Assembly (NCBI GenBank): GCA_041890495.1
Contig: CP169086.1
Span: forward strand, 1,302,001-1,366,000
DNA: 64,000 nt
Reading direction: 5' to 3'
Source of the DNA: Escherichia boydii
Lineage (GTDB): Bacteria; Pseudomonadota; Gammaproteobacteria; Enterobacterales; Enterobacteriaceae
Under the pieces are notes generated by a model. The model worked only from the letters and a program-made list of their open reading frames with translations. It had not been told where the DNA came from and made no database searches. Positions 34,930 to 43,627 of the stretch are shown piece after piece (the stretch's first letter is position 1; each line of letters starts with the position of its first letter). A program made the position numbers and the translations under genes.

Positions 34930-35519
34930 GCGGGCTTGCGTGCCAGCATCGTGGCAAAGCGCAGCTTAATGCGGTTGCCGTTTTCATCGGTGCGGTGCAG
35001 TTCGCCAACGTCTTCGTTGTATTTGAGCAACTCCCAGCCTTCGTAGTAGTTGCTCAGCTCACCGCTCCTGAACGCAAACGGGAAGCCGACCGTGCAGGGG
35101 TAGTCTGCCGTATCCATGGCGGCAACGATCAGATTGTAACCGCCCGGCTTCGTGCAGCGCTGCATATTGGCGATAAGGCCCGGGATGGTTTTAGCCTCCA
35201 GGAACATCAGCACCACGGTGGAGAGAATAAAATCGTACTGGCCGTCAAAGCTCAGGTTGTTCAGATCCTTAATCGCCGTATTCAGATTAGCGATCCCTTC
35301 TTCCGCCTTGATGCGCTCGATATTGTCGATGCTCATCGGATTCTTGTCCCACGCGGTCACGTCGTAGCCGTTAGCCGCAAGGTACAGGCTGTTGCGGCCG
35401 TTGCCACAGCCCAGATCCAGCGTTTTACCGGGCTTCACAATCCCCGCGCTGTACAGCACCTCTGAATGGGTACGGGTTAAGCCATATTTCTCTGTGAAGT
35501 AATTCTCATCGACGGTCAT
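34926..35519 (-). CDS. tehB: tellurite/selenite methyltransferase TehB
   Basis: 197 residues, the same length as E. coli TehB. SAM-binding motif I LDLGCGNGRNSLYLA and YDFILSTVVLMFLEA are evident. It methylates tellurite- or selenium-type substrates using SAM. In E. coli tehB follows tehA; here the space between tehB and ydcK is only 135 bases and holds no tehA. The 3' end overlaps the convergent peptidase gene by four bases. Confidence 0.93.
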   Translation of the reverse strand: MTVDENYFTEKYGLTRTHSEVLYSAGIVKPGKTLDLGCGNGRNSLYLAANGYDVTAWDKNPMSIDNIERIKAEEGIANLNTAIKDLNNLSFDGQYDFILSTVVLMFLEAKTIPGLIANMQRCTKPGGYNLIVAAMDTADYPCTVGFPFAFRSGELSNYYEGWELLKYNEDVGELHRTDENGNRIKLRFATMLARKPA

Positions 35520-35654
35520 TATTTTTTCCTGAGCCTACATAAGCTGAAAGTGCATTCTGGATGCCATTTTAAGGCGTTTACCGTCTGGTTTCCAGCCGCT
35601 CGAAAAGCGAAAACTTTGCTACGTTTAGTGAAGACGCTTAGCAGAGACATGAAG

Positions 35655-36635
35655 ATGAACAAATATCGCCTTAGCGACAAGACCCGCCTCTGGCAATGGA
35701 AAAACGGCGAAACTACCCACGCCACCACGCTGCGGCAGATTATCGCCACGGCGGACTTTAACGACGTGACGGTCGGCACGAGAGGCGGCTGGATTGACGA
35801 TGAGCGCGCCCTCGCGCAGGACGGCGACTGCTGGATCTACGATGAAAACAGCGTGGTGTTCGCGGGTGCAGTCGTGTCCGGCAACGCGCGGCTTACCCTT
35901 CCATGCATCATTAGCCATGACGCGCATATCGGCGACAGCTGCTGGCTGGACGGCGCGGAGGTCAGCCACGGGGCGCGCATAAGTGACAACGTCACCATTC
36001 AGCAATCCTGCGTACGGGGCGAGTGTCATATCTACGGCGAAGCGCGCGTGCTGCATCACAGCGTGGTCATTGCCGCCAAAGGGCTGACGCCAGACCATGA
36101 ACAGATCCTGCAAATCTACGACAAGGCGACGGTGAGCCAGTCGCGGATTGTGCACCAGGCGCAAATCTACGGCGAGGCGATGGTCAACTTTGCCTTTGTT
36201 GAACACCGGGCCGAAGTCTTCGACAACGCGATCCTCGAGGGTAACGATCTGAACAACGTCTGGGTATGCGACTGCGCAAAAGTCTACGGTAACGCCCGCG
36301 TGATTGCCGGGTTTGACGACGATTCCATCCCGACGGTGCGCTACAGCTCGCAGATTGCGGAGAATGCCGTGGTCGAAGGCAACTGCGTCATCAAGCATCA
36401 CGTCCTGATTGGCGGCCAGGCATGGCTACGCGGCGGGCCGATCATGCTGGATGATAAAGTGGTCATTCAGGGGCGCGCGCGCATCAGCGGAGATGTGCTG
36501 ATCGAACATCGGGTTGAAATCACCGACGATGCGGTCATTGAAGCGTTTGCCGGCGAGAGCATTCACCTGCGCGGCGAAAAAGTGATTAACGGCGACCAGC
36601 GCATCACCCGCACGCCGCTGCTGGGCGCGTTATAG
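35655..36635 (+). CDS. ydcK: YdcK, left-handed beta-helix (hexapeptide repeat) protein
   Basis: 326 residues from the ATG at 35655, the E. coli length; an ATG at 35649 is two codons earlier and its spacing to AGAG is too short. The sequence is an irregular hexapeptide-type repeat (GNARLTLPCIISHDAHIGDS, AVVEGNCVIKHHVLIGGQAW) predicting a parallel beta-helix like acyl- and acetyltransferases. Substrate unknown. It overlaps convergent rimL by six bases. Confidence 0.88.
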   Translation: MNKYRLSDKTRLWQWKNGETTHATTLRQIIATADFNDVTVGTRGGWIDDERALAQDGDCWIYDENSVVFAGAVVSGNARLTLPCIISHDAHIGDSCWLDGAEVSHGARISDNVTIQQSCVRGECHIYGEARVLHHSVVIAAKGLTPDHEQILQIYDKATVSQSRIVHQAQIYGEAMVNFAFVEHRAEVFDNAILEGNDLNNVWVCDCAKVYGNARVIAGFDDDSIPTVRYSSQIAENAVVEGNCVIKHHVLIGGQAWLRGGPIMLDDKVVIQGRARISGDVLIEHRVEITDDAVIEAFAGESIHLRGEKVINGDQRITRTPLLGAL

Positions 36636-37169
36636 GGTATAGATTTTGCCGTAGATATTCACATCGTCAAAGCGGCCGTTCAGGTATTCCGCTTCCCGCA
36701 GGCACCCTTCCAGCGTAAAACCGTTGCGCACGGCAACGCTGTTGCTGTGCTGATTCGCCACCCGACACTTGATCACAAAACGGCGGATCTCACCGCGTTC
36801 AGCGTAGTAGCTCATAAACGCCTGCAGTGACTGTGAGAGAATGCCCTGCCCCTGGTGGGCTTCATCCAGCCAGTAGCCGATGTACCCGGCTTTGTTGGTC
36901 GGTTCAATCGTGTTGAACGACAGTACGCCAACCAGCGCATCATCCTTGAAGATCAGAAACATTTTGGCGTAGCCGCGCTGGTGTAGCATCTGGTTACTCT
37001 GCACGTTACGGCGGGTATCCTCTACGCTGCCCGCGTGCTGCGCCCAGTCAAAGGCGGTTTGCAGAAAGGCTCTGTTTTTGACGACGAGATTATGCAGGTC
37101 AGCGGTGTAGCGTTCTTCGACGGAACGTAGTTCGATGTGTTGTGAAACGGGGATGATTTCAGATGTCAT
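36630..37169 (-). CDS. rimL: ribosomal protein serine acetyltransferase RimL
   Basis: 179 residues, GNAT family. RimL-type features include the N-terminal HIELRSVEERYTADLHNLVVKN and the acetyl-CoA loop LDEAHQGQGILSQSLQAF. It acetylates the N-terminal Ser of ribosomal protein L12 to give L7. Synteny (rimL beside ydcK) matches E. coli. E. coli ydcH, expected between rimL and opgD, is absent; a REP pair is there instead. Confidence 0.93.
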   Translation of the reverse strand: MTSEIIPVSQHIELRSVEERYTADLHNLVVKNRAFLQTAFDWAQHAGSVEDTRRNVQSNQMLHQRGYAKMFLIFKDDALVGVLSFNTIEPTNKAGYIGYWLDEAHQGQGILSQSLQAFMSYYAERGEIRRFVIKCRVANQHSNSVAVRNGFTLEGCLREAEYLNGRFDDVNIYGKIYTL

Positions 37170-37192
37170 GGCGCCTCGTCATCGCCCGGTGG

Positions 37193-37257
37193 CGCTGCGC
37201 TTACCGGGCCTACAGTACTGAAACGTAGGCCGGGTAAGGCGAAGCCGCCACCCGGCA
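37193..37257. repeat. REP pair (BIME-like) between rimL and opgD
   Basis: CGCCCGGTGGCGCTGCGCTTAC and an inverted GTAGGCCGGGTAAGGCGAAG unit face each other across a 20-base spacer, filling the gap where ydcH lies in E. coli. Confidence 0.85.
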
Positions 37258-37271
37258 CAATCCCACAAAAG

Positions 37272-38927
37272 TTAACGCATTACCCGGTCGTCAACATACT
37301 GACGTTTATCCGGCGCTGGCGGGAAATACTGATACAGCCATGTTTCACTGATAGCATCCCCCTGACAACGCAGATACATCCGCATATCGACCGGATCAGT
37401 GGAGTCCGACGTCGGATACCAGTCAAACTGAATACGATAACCATCAATGGGTTCAATATAGAGAATTTCGATTTGCTTCGCTTCCCCACTGGAAAGCGTA
37501 ATCACCGGCTCAATGCCTTTTGGCGCGGCAGCTTTCAGATCACCACCAACGAAATCGACGGCAAAACGACGTGCCCATTTTTCGGGATAGTGTTCACCTG
37601 GTGCCCAACCTTCCGGGAAACCACCCATGCCGGTACGCGTCGCCATAACGCGCGCTAATGGGCAATGAACAGGCGGTTGCGCACTCCAGTACAGACGATA
37701 CTGGAATGCAAATTCATCACCCGCTTTTACAGCTTTTTCTGGCTGCCAGAAGCAGACAATGTTATCCAGCGTTTCACCCGTTGTTGGGATTTCCATCAGG
37801 CCGATGGTGCCCTTACCCCACTTGTTACGCGGCTCCACCCACAGACTTGGGCGTTTGTTATACCAGCCCATAATGTCCTGATAATGGGAGAAATCACGAT
37901 CCAGTTGCAATAAACCAAACCCTTTCGGGTTGTTGTCGGTGTAAGCATTGAACTGCAATTTTTGCGGATTATTCAGCGGACGGCAAATCCACTCGCCGTT
38001 GCCCCGCCACATGGACAGACGATCAGAGTCATGGATTTGCGGATGAATGGTGTCGCACATCCGGCGTTCATTAGTACCGCAGCTGAACATACTGGTCATC
38101 GGCGCAATGCCCAGCTGTTTAATGTCTTTGCGCGCATACAGGTGATTTTCCACATCCATAATCACCTGACTTTTCTCACAATGGATAGTGAACTTATAGG
38201 CACCAGTAATACTGGCGCTATCGAGCAACGCATAAACGGTAAAGGTAGTTGCCCCCGGTTTTACCGTATCAAACCAGAAGGCGGTAAAGTCGGGGAACTC
38301 TTCTTTACTGTCGGTGTAAGTGTCGATCGCCAGGCCGCGGGCCGACAAACCGTATTGATATGTATCATCAACGGCGCGGAAATAACTCGCGCCGAGGAAT
38401 GATACTACATCACGGCGCGCCAGTTCGGGGGCTTTAAACACGCGAAAACCGGCAAAGCCGAGATCGCTTTGCCCTTCTAATTGTTTTGTATCCACCCCCG
38501 TTTCGCCGTAGCTGAACAGCTCCGGACGGAAGTGGATTTCGCGCGCCATAGAGGTGGAATGGTCCAGCGAGAACATCCGCACGCGACGGCGGAATCCCAT
38601 TCCCATATGGAAGAACTGCACGTCCAGCTGACGCCCTTCAATGTTGTTCCACAGTGACTGTTTTTCATCGTAGCGGATGGCGTTGTACGCCTGCGGCGTC
38701 ATGGTCGCCAGCGTCTCCGGCAGCGGGCGCGGCGCGCCACCCCACGGGGTTTTCGCCAGGTCATGCGCCATGGATTGCAGTACGGAGAAGTCAAAACGAC
38801 GGCTCTGGCCGTCAGCAATGTCAGAGTCGGCAGCGTATGCCGCTTTGGAAAACAGGGAAGCAAGGCCGGATGTGCCGCTCAGGGCTGCTACTGCCAGCGA
38901 GCCTTTTAGAAAACGTCTGCGATTCAT
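37272..38927 (-). CDS. opgD: glucan biosynthesis protein OpgD (MdoD)
   Basis: 551 residues from the ATG at 38927, the family length; longer readings lack a signal at the N-terminus. A Tat signal (NRRRFLKGSLAVAA) targets it to the periplasm, where it controls the backbone structure of osmoregulated periplasmic glucans; OpgG-family fold. The first ~140 codons are GC-rich native sequence, but from about 38500 leftward base composition falls and the protein agrees almost residue for residue with E. coli OpgD as I remember it (differences seen: GFPEGW, C-terminal VMR). This looks like a gene-internal recombination junction; see findings. The reading frame is intact. Confidence 0.96.
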   Translation of the reverse strand: MNRRRFLKGSLAVAALSGTSGLASLFSKAAYAADSDIADGQSRRFDFSVLQSMAHDLAKTPWGGAPRPLPETLATMTPQAYNAIRYDEKQSLWNNIEGRQLDVQFFHMGMGFRRRVRMFSLDHSTSMAREIHFRPELFSYGETGVDTKQLEGQSDLGFAGFRVFKAPELARRDVVSFLGASYFRAVDDTYQYGLSARGLAIDTYTDSKEEFPDFTAFWFDTVKPGATTFTVYALLDSASITGAYKFTIHCEKSQVIMDVENHLYARKDIKQLGIAPMTSMFSCGTNERRMCDTIHPQIHDSDRLSMWRGNGEWICRPLNNPQKLQFNAYTDNNPKGFGLLQLDRDFSHYQDIMGWYNKRPSLWVEPRNKWGKGTIGLMEIPTTGETLDNIVCFWQPEKAVKAGDEFAFQYRLYWSAQPPVHCPLARVMATRTGMGGFPEGWAPGEHYPEKWARRFAVDFVGGDLKAAAPKGIEPVITLSSGEAKQIEILYIEPIDGYRIQFDWYPTSDSTDPVDMRMYLRCQGDAISETWLYQYFPPAPDKRQYVDDRVMR

Positions 38928-39123
38928 GCCTGGAAAAACGTCCTTATGGTCGTGTGAATGTGTTTCGCGCTCGGCGAAATGACGGCAAGAAAGAACGCAC
39001 AGCCTAAACAAAAATGGTTAAGAATCCAATTGTTGGCCGGTGATTATCTGAACAAAGTGAGAAATATTTTCTGTCGACCAGAACGGCCCGAAAGTGGTGT
39101 AAAGAAAGCCTGGAAAATGTGTA

Positions 39124-39158
39124 TAAAAATGCCCCGTCAGGACATCAGCTGACGGGGC
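39124..39158 (-). terminator. intrinsic terminator of the aminotransferase-SBP operon
   Basis: On the minus strand GCCCCGTCAG-N8-CTGACGGGGC, a ten-base perfect stem, is followed by ATTTTTATA. It lies 12 bases past the binding-protein stop. Confidence 0.88.
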
Positions 39159-39169
39159 GAATGAGGCGG

Positions 39170-39943
39170 TTATTTTACGCTGACATCGATACCCGGGAAG
39201 TACTTATCAGCGAGTTTGGCGATCGTGCCGTCGGCACGTACTTTATCAATCGCGGCATCAAGCTGCTTTTTGGTGGCCTCGTCCCCTTTACGCAACCCAA
39301 AACCAATCCCACTGCCGAGGATAGTGTCGTCAGACACCGGCTTGCCGATGAAGCCAAACCCTTTCCCCTGCGGCTTGCTGAGGAAACCTGCCTGCCCGGC
39401 CGCGGACATGACCAGCGAGGCGTCGATACGGCCATTCAGCAGATCGCCCCAGGCCATATTCTGATCTTTATAAGACACCACGGTGACACCCTGCTTTTCC
39501 CAGTGCTCTTTGGCATAGGTTTCCTGAATGGAGCCCTGCAGCACGCCGATAGTTTTCCCCTTCAGCCCTTCAGGCGTCGCCTCGACCGCCGTACCGGCCT
39601 TGCCCACCAGCTGAGACGGAATACGGTAGATAGGCTGGGTAAAATCAATGCTCTTTCGGCGCTGCTCGGTAATGTTCATCGCCGAGTTGATGGCGTCGAA
39701 TTTCTTCGCCACCAGGCCCGGGATCAGCGCATCAAACGAGGTTTCCACCCAGCTGCACTTCAGCGCTGCCGCTTTGCAGATGGCATTCCCCAGCTCAACG
39801 TCAAACCCTTCCAGTTCGCCTGCCGCATTGCGGCTTTCAAACGGCGGATACTCGGCTTCCAGACCGTAACGCAGCTCGGACGCCGCGAAGGAGGAAAAGG
39901 TACACAGCAATCCCATGCCGACAACTAGCGCGCGTAATTTCAT
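39170..39943 (-). CDS. amino-acid-type periplasmic binding protein (SBP_bac_3)
   Basis: 257 residues from the ATG at 39943 (GGAG seven bases upstream). Signal peptide cleaved near SSFAAS; then LRYGLEAEYPPFESRNAAGELEGFDVELGNAI, the classic opening of polar/cationic amino acid binders, and GSIQETYAKEHW. No permease or ATPase genes adjoin. It is second in an operon with an aminotransferase 22 bases upstream, suggesting its ligand is an amino acid that the enzyme also uses. Confidence 0.9.
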   Translation of the reverse strand: MKLRALVVGMGLLCTFSSFAASELRYGLEAEYPPFESRNAAGELEGFDVELGNAICKAAALKCSWVETSFDALIPGLVAKKFDAINSAMNITEQRRKSIDFTQPIYRIPSQLVGKAGTAVEATPEGLKGKTIGVLQGSIQETYAKEHWEKQGVTVVSYKDQNMAWGDLLNGRIDASLVMSAAGQAGFLSKPQGKGFGFIGKPVSDDTILGSGIGFGLRKGDEATKKQLDAAIDKVRADGTIAKLADKYFPGIDVSVK

Positions 39944-39965
39944 CTCAAACTCCTCAGAGCCTATC

Positions 39966-41135
39966 TCAGCGTGGTTTAACCCGACACAGGGCTTGGGCAC
40001 CTGCCCGTAACGTCGCCTCATCTTTCGCAAAAGAGAGACGAATCAATTTATTATCCGTACCGTCCGCATAAAACGCCGACAGCGGAATGGTGGCAACACC
40101 ATACTCGACGATCAGCCGCTTCACCAGATCGCTGTCGCGCTCGTCGCTGAACTGGCTGTAGTCCGCCAGCATGAAGAACGATCCGGCGCTGGGCAGCAGC
40201 GCGAACGGCGAATCGGCCAGCAGACTGTGCAGCAGATCGCGCTTGCGCTGGTAAAACGCCGACAGCGACAGCCAGGTTTGCGGGTCGACCATATGTTCAG
40301 CAAACGCGTGCTGCATTGGCGTATCGGCAGAAAACATTAAAAATTGATGGACTTTACAAATCTCGTCCATCAGCACCGCCGGTGCAACACAGTAACCCAC
40401 GCGCCACCCGGTGACGTGATAGGTTTTTCCGAAAGAAGAAATAATCACGCTACGCTCCGCCAGCTGCGGGTGCGTGGCCATACCGTGGTGCGGCTCACCG
40501 TCAAACACCACGTGTTCATACACTTCGTCAGACAAAATAATGATGTCGGTATTGCGCGTCAGCGCCGCCAGCTGCTGCAGGTCGTTGGCTGAAAAGACCT
40601 TGCCGCTCGGGTTGTGCGGCGTATTGACGACGATCATGCGCGTGCGCGGGGTGATGGCGGCGCGGACTTCATCCCAGTTAACGGCAAAATCCGGCACGGT
40701 GAGCTTGATGGCAATCGGCGTTGCCCCCTGCAGACGGACAATCGGCGCGTAGCTGTCAAAGGAGGGCTCAAAGTAGATCACCTCATCGCCCGGATGCACC
40801 AGCCCGCTAATCGCCGAATAGAGCCCTTCGCTGGCGCTGGCGGTCACCAGCACCTCGCTGGCCGGGTCATACCGCGTGCCGTACAGCGTGGCTATTTTAT
40901 CGGCAATACGTTCTTTGAGCGGCTGCAGACCTGTCATCGACGCATACTGGTTATGCCCCGCCTCCATTGCGCGGGTGACGCCCGCAACAAGCTTCGGGTC
41001 GCAGGAAAAATTCGGTGCGCCCTGAGAAAGGTTAATCGCGTTATGCTGCGCCGAGAGCTGGCCGATAACGGTAAATATGGTGGTGCCCACATCGGGCAGT
41101 TTAGAGCGCGTTTGCACTGGCGTTCGTAAAGTCAT
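39966..41135 (-). CDS. PLP-dependent class I aminotransferase (YbdL/methionine-like)
   Basis: 389 residues. The PLP lysine lies in SSFGKTYHVTGWRVGY; other class I landmarks are NTPHNPSGKVF and ILSDEVYEHVVFDG. It resembles E. coli YbdL (methionine/aromatic transaminase) in its N-terminal SKLPDVGTTIFTVIGQLSAQHNAINLSQG-type opening, but is a distinct paralogue. Cotranscribed with the downstream binding protein and divergent from a LysR regulator that probably controls both. Confidence 0.88.
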   Translation of the reverse strand: MTLRTPVQTRSKLPDVGTTIFTVIGQLSAQHNAINLSQGAPNFSCDPKLVAGVTRAMEAGHNQYASMTGLQPLKERIADKIATLYGTRYDPASEVLVTASASEGLYSAISGLVHPGDEVIYFEPSFDSYAPIVRLQGATPIAIKLTVPDFAVNWDEVRAAITPRTRMIVVNTPHNPSGKVFSANDLQQLAALTRNTDIIILSDEVYEHVVFDGEPHHGMATHPQLAERSVIISSFGKTYHVTGWRVGYCVAPAVLMDEICKVHQFLMFSADTPMQHAFAEHMVDPQTWLSLSAFYQRKRDLLHSLLADSPFALLPSAGSFFMLADYSQFSDERDSDLVKRLIVEYGVATIPLSAFYADGTDNKLIRLSFAKDEATLRAGAQALCRVKPR

Positions 41136-41173
41136 CCTCTTTCCCTTCTCATGGACATTGCATAACTATTCAA

Positions 41174-41206
41174 ACAACATCTCTGTTGTCGGGACAATCG
41201 AATTGT
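41174..41206. promoter_or_regulatory. candidate LysR operator, two palindromes
   Basis: ACAACA-TCTC-TGTTGT (41174-41189) and ACAAT-CGA-ATTGT (41194-41206) lie side by side in the 114-base gap between the aminotransferase and the LysR gene, likely sites for the latter. Confidence 0.5.
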
Positions 41207-41249
41207 TGTCATAATAGCCATGAGAAAAATGCATAGCTGAGGTGTTTCC

Positions 41250-42092
41250 ATGTCGCGCCGTTCGCTCCCGCTCAATGCCATTGACGCATTTTTAGTCACC
41301 GCGCGTCACCTGAATCTGACCCATGCTGCCGCAGAACTTTGCCTGACGCAGGGGGCCGTGAGCCGTAAGATAGCCTCCCTTGAGGCGTGGTTTGGTTTTC
41401 CGCTTTTTGAACGCCACGCGCGCGGCCTGCGCCTCTCTTCGCAGGGCAGCGCCCTGCTTCCTGAACTGCAGTCTGCTTTCGAACAATTGCTGACCGTAGC
41501 CGATAGGGCCCGCAGCCAGCAGACCGTGATCCGGCTCAAGGCGCCCACCTGCGCCATGCGCTGGCTGGTGCCGCGCCTGCTGGAAGTGGAGCGCGAGCAG
41601 CCGGATCTGCAAATCGCCCTGACCACCACCACCGATCACAACGTCAATTTCAAAACCGAATCTTACGACGCGGCCATCGTGTTCGGCACGCACATGAGCG
41701 CAGGCGACCTGCTGTTCGAAGAGGCGCTCACCCCGGTAATTAGCCCGGTGCGGGCAGGTGCAGCGCTGGGATCGTTAACGTTTCTTCACCCGACAAGAGA
41801 TAAGACAGACTGGTCGCTGTGGCTGACGAAACAGGAAGGTCCGGGCTTTGCCATGCACAAAAATCAACACTTCGACACGATGGATCTCGCCATCACGGCC
41901 GCCATTCAGGGGCTGGGCGTTGCCATTGCCGACGAAACGCTGGTGGCCGAAGATGTTCGCGCGGGAAGACTGATACGGCCTTATGAAACCAGCATAAAAA
42001 CCGGCGCAAGCTACCGTCTGGTGCTGCGCGAAACGCCAGGGGAGGAAAATGGACTGGCGGCGTTTCGCGCCTGTTTGCTTAATCGAGGCTGA
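41250..42092 (+). CDS. LysR-family regulator (GcvA-like)
   Basis: 280 residues. Helix-turn-helix LTHAAAELCLTQGAVSRKIASLE, effector domain with the GcvA/AmpR-type opening IRLKAPTCAMRWLVPRL. It is divergent from the aminotransferase-binding protein operon, its most probable target. The last 14 bases overlap the convergent carboxylesterase gene. Confidence 0.88.
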   Translation: MSRRSLPLNAIDAFLVTARHLNLTHAAAELCLTQGAVSRKIASLEAWFGFPLFERHARGLRLSSQGSALLPELQSAFEQLLTVADRARSQQTVIRLKAPTCAMRWLVPRLLEVEREQPDLQIALTTTTDHNVNFKTESYDAAIVFGTHMSAGDLLFEEALTPVISPVRAGAALGSLTFLHPTRDKTDWSLWLTKQEGPGFAMHKNQHFDTMDLAITAAIQGLGVAIADETLVAEDVRAGRLIRPYETSIKTGASYRLVLRETPGEENGLAAFRACLLNRG

Positions 42093-43584
42093 CGTGGTGC
42101 TTCATCACCCGTTTGAAGAGGCTCATGCGGGCGCGCATAAAGCGGTTTTCAAGCCGGAAACCTGCATGTTTATTCACACCGATGCGTAACAAAACGTCCC
42201 GCCCTTTTCGGCACGCGGGCCAGTGCGTCGGCCCCGGCAGGATCTCGCGAGGCCCTGCGTCTCGCGCAAAGCTCACCCAGTAATCGGCCACCCGGGCAGC
42301 AAACTGTAAATCCCGTTCGTTGACATACTGGCGTGAAGGCTCCACCTGGCCGAGGGTATCGAAGACGTAGGGCACCTCATTGCCGTGCCAGGCGCCGTTG
42401 ATGTAGGTGGCATGTTCTGCTTCCGCGACATAGTCAAACCAGTAACGCCAGCACAGTCCGCCGACGCGCTGCTGGGCCTGCATCACGACGTAGCCCATCG
42501 TGGTGAACGCCATGTCGCGGCACACCTGCCTGCCCAGCTCTTCATCGCCTTTGACGCCCGGATAGAGCAGCTTAATCAACCCCAGCCCGAAGCGCCGCTC
42601 CCGGCGGAGCTTCTGGATTTGCCCGGCGAGATCGATGCCAAAAACCGCCATCACGCTGGCCTCATCGCTGTTCGACCCAATCATTACCGGTACGGGATGC
42701 TGGCGGGCCGCGAAAAAGACGTCCAGCATCGCTTCGGGCAGAACGCAGTCCCCGACGATGGGCGCCGGAGCGACGTTCAGCGGCGCGGTTAACGGCCAGA
42801 ACGCCTCGGGCGGAATGGCGCGCAGCTGCTCGGCAGTCGCCTTCTCCAGGCCAAAATGGGCGGCCAGCGCCTCCCCTTTTTGCAGCGCCTGTTCACGCGG
42901 CGTGTCCGGCAAGGTGTACCCGCTTTGCACAATCGCCTTATGGAATAATCCAGCTGCCAGCGGAGAGGCCAGCAGTGAGAGCACGCTGCGCGCGCCGGCG
43001 GATTCGCCAAACAGGGTCACATTAGCGGGATCGCCGCCAAATGCGGCGATGTTGTCCCTTACCCATTCGAGGGCCGCGATCTGATCCAGCAGGGCAAAAT
43101 TATGCACCACGCGATCTTCCTCGCCTTCCAGCGCGGGATGGGCGAAAAAGCCGAGATGGCCGAGACGGTAGTTAATCGTGACCACAACCACCCCGCGCGT
43201 GGCCAGCGCTTTGCCGTTATAGGGCGGCAGGCCGCCGGCACCAATCGTAAACCCGCCCCCGTGCAGCCATAACATGACCGGAAGCGCCCCGGCGCGCTCT
43301 TTGGGGGACCAGACGTTCAGATAAAGACAGTCTTCCGAGAACTGTCCGGGGTCGCCCCCGCCCAGCTCCTGACAATATTCGCTGCTTTGCCAGCTTGAGG
43401 CCGAAAAGGCGGTGGCCTCGCGAACGCCATCCCACGGCTCAGGGGGCTGCGGGGAGCGCCAGCGCCACTCGCCCACGGGCGGTGCTGCGTAGGGAATACC
43501 GCACCAGACGTGGACATTTTCATCGGTTAAACCAGACAGTGCGCCCTGGCGCGTTTCAACCACAGGGGCGGAAGGATTTTGCAT
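42079..43584 (-). CDS. type-B carboxylesterase
   Basis: 501 residues, alpha/beta hydrolase of the carboxylesterase/para-nitrobenzyl esterase family. Oxyanion hole LWLHGGGFTIGAGG, nucleophile elbow FGESAGA, Glu/Asp region GSNSDEASV and catalytic His in GAWHGNEVPYVF are all in place. No signal peptide, so cytoplasmic. ATG at 43584 follows AAGG; longer readings upstream run into the ydcJ end. Natural substrate unknown. It may be cotranscribed with ydcJ, 43 bases upstream. Confidence 0.9.
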   Translation of the reverse strand: MQNPSAPVVETRQGALSGLTDENVHVWCGIPYAAPPVGEWRWRSPQPPEPWDGVREATAFSASSWQSSEYCQELGGGDPGQFSEDCLYLNVWSPKERAGALPVMLWLHGGGFTIGAGGLPPYNGKALATRGVVVVTINYRLGHLGFFAHPALEGEEDRVVHNFALLDQIAALEWVRDNIAAFGGDPANVTLFGESAGARSVLSLLASPLAAGLFHKAIVQSGYTLPDTPREQALQKGEALAAHFGLEKATAEQLRAIPPEAFWPLTAPLNVAPAPIVGDCVLPEAMLDVFFAARQHPVPVMIGSNSDEASVMAVFGIDLAGQIQKLRRERRFGLGLIKLLYPGVKGDEELGRQVCRDMAFTTMGYVVMQAQQRVGGLCWRYWFDYVAEAEHATYINGAWHGNEVPYVFDTLGQVEPSRQYVNERDLQFAARVADYWVSFARDAGPREILPGPTHWPACRKGRDVLLRIGVNKHAGFRLENRFMRARMSLFKRVMKHHVSLD

Positions 43585-43627
43585 AACGACCTTATTTTTT
43601 CCATCACACCCCAGCAGAGTAACGATT

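Noticed and set aside
37193..37257. Insertion-sequence remnant or attachment site at the missing ydcH position
   Set aside because: The inverted repeats are ordinary REP units also seen at 10259, 14681 and 59797; no transposase or target duplication.
38928..39011. Longer OpgD start upstream of 38927
   Set aside because: The extension lacks a ribosome site and would bury the Tat signal; the ATG at 38927 gives the family length.
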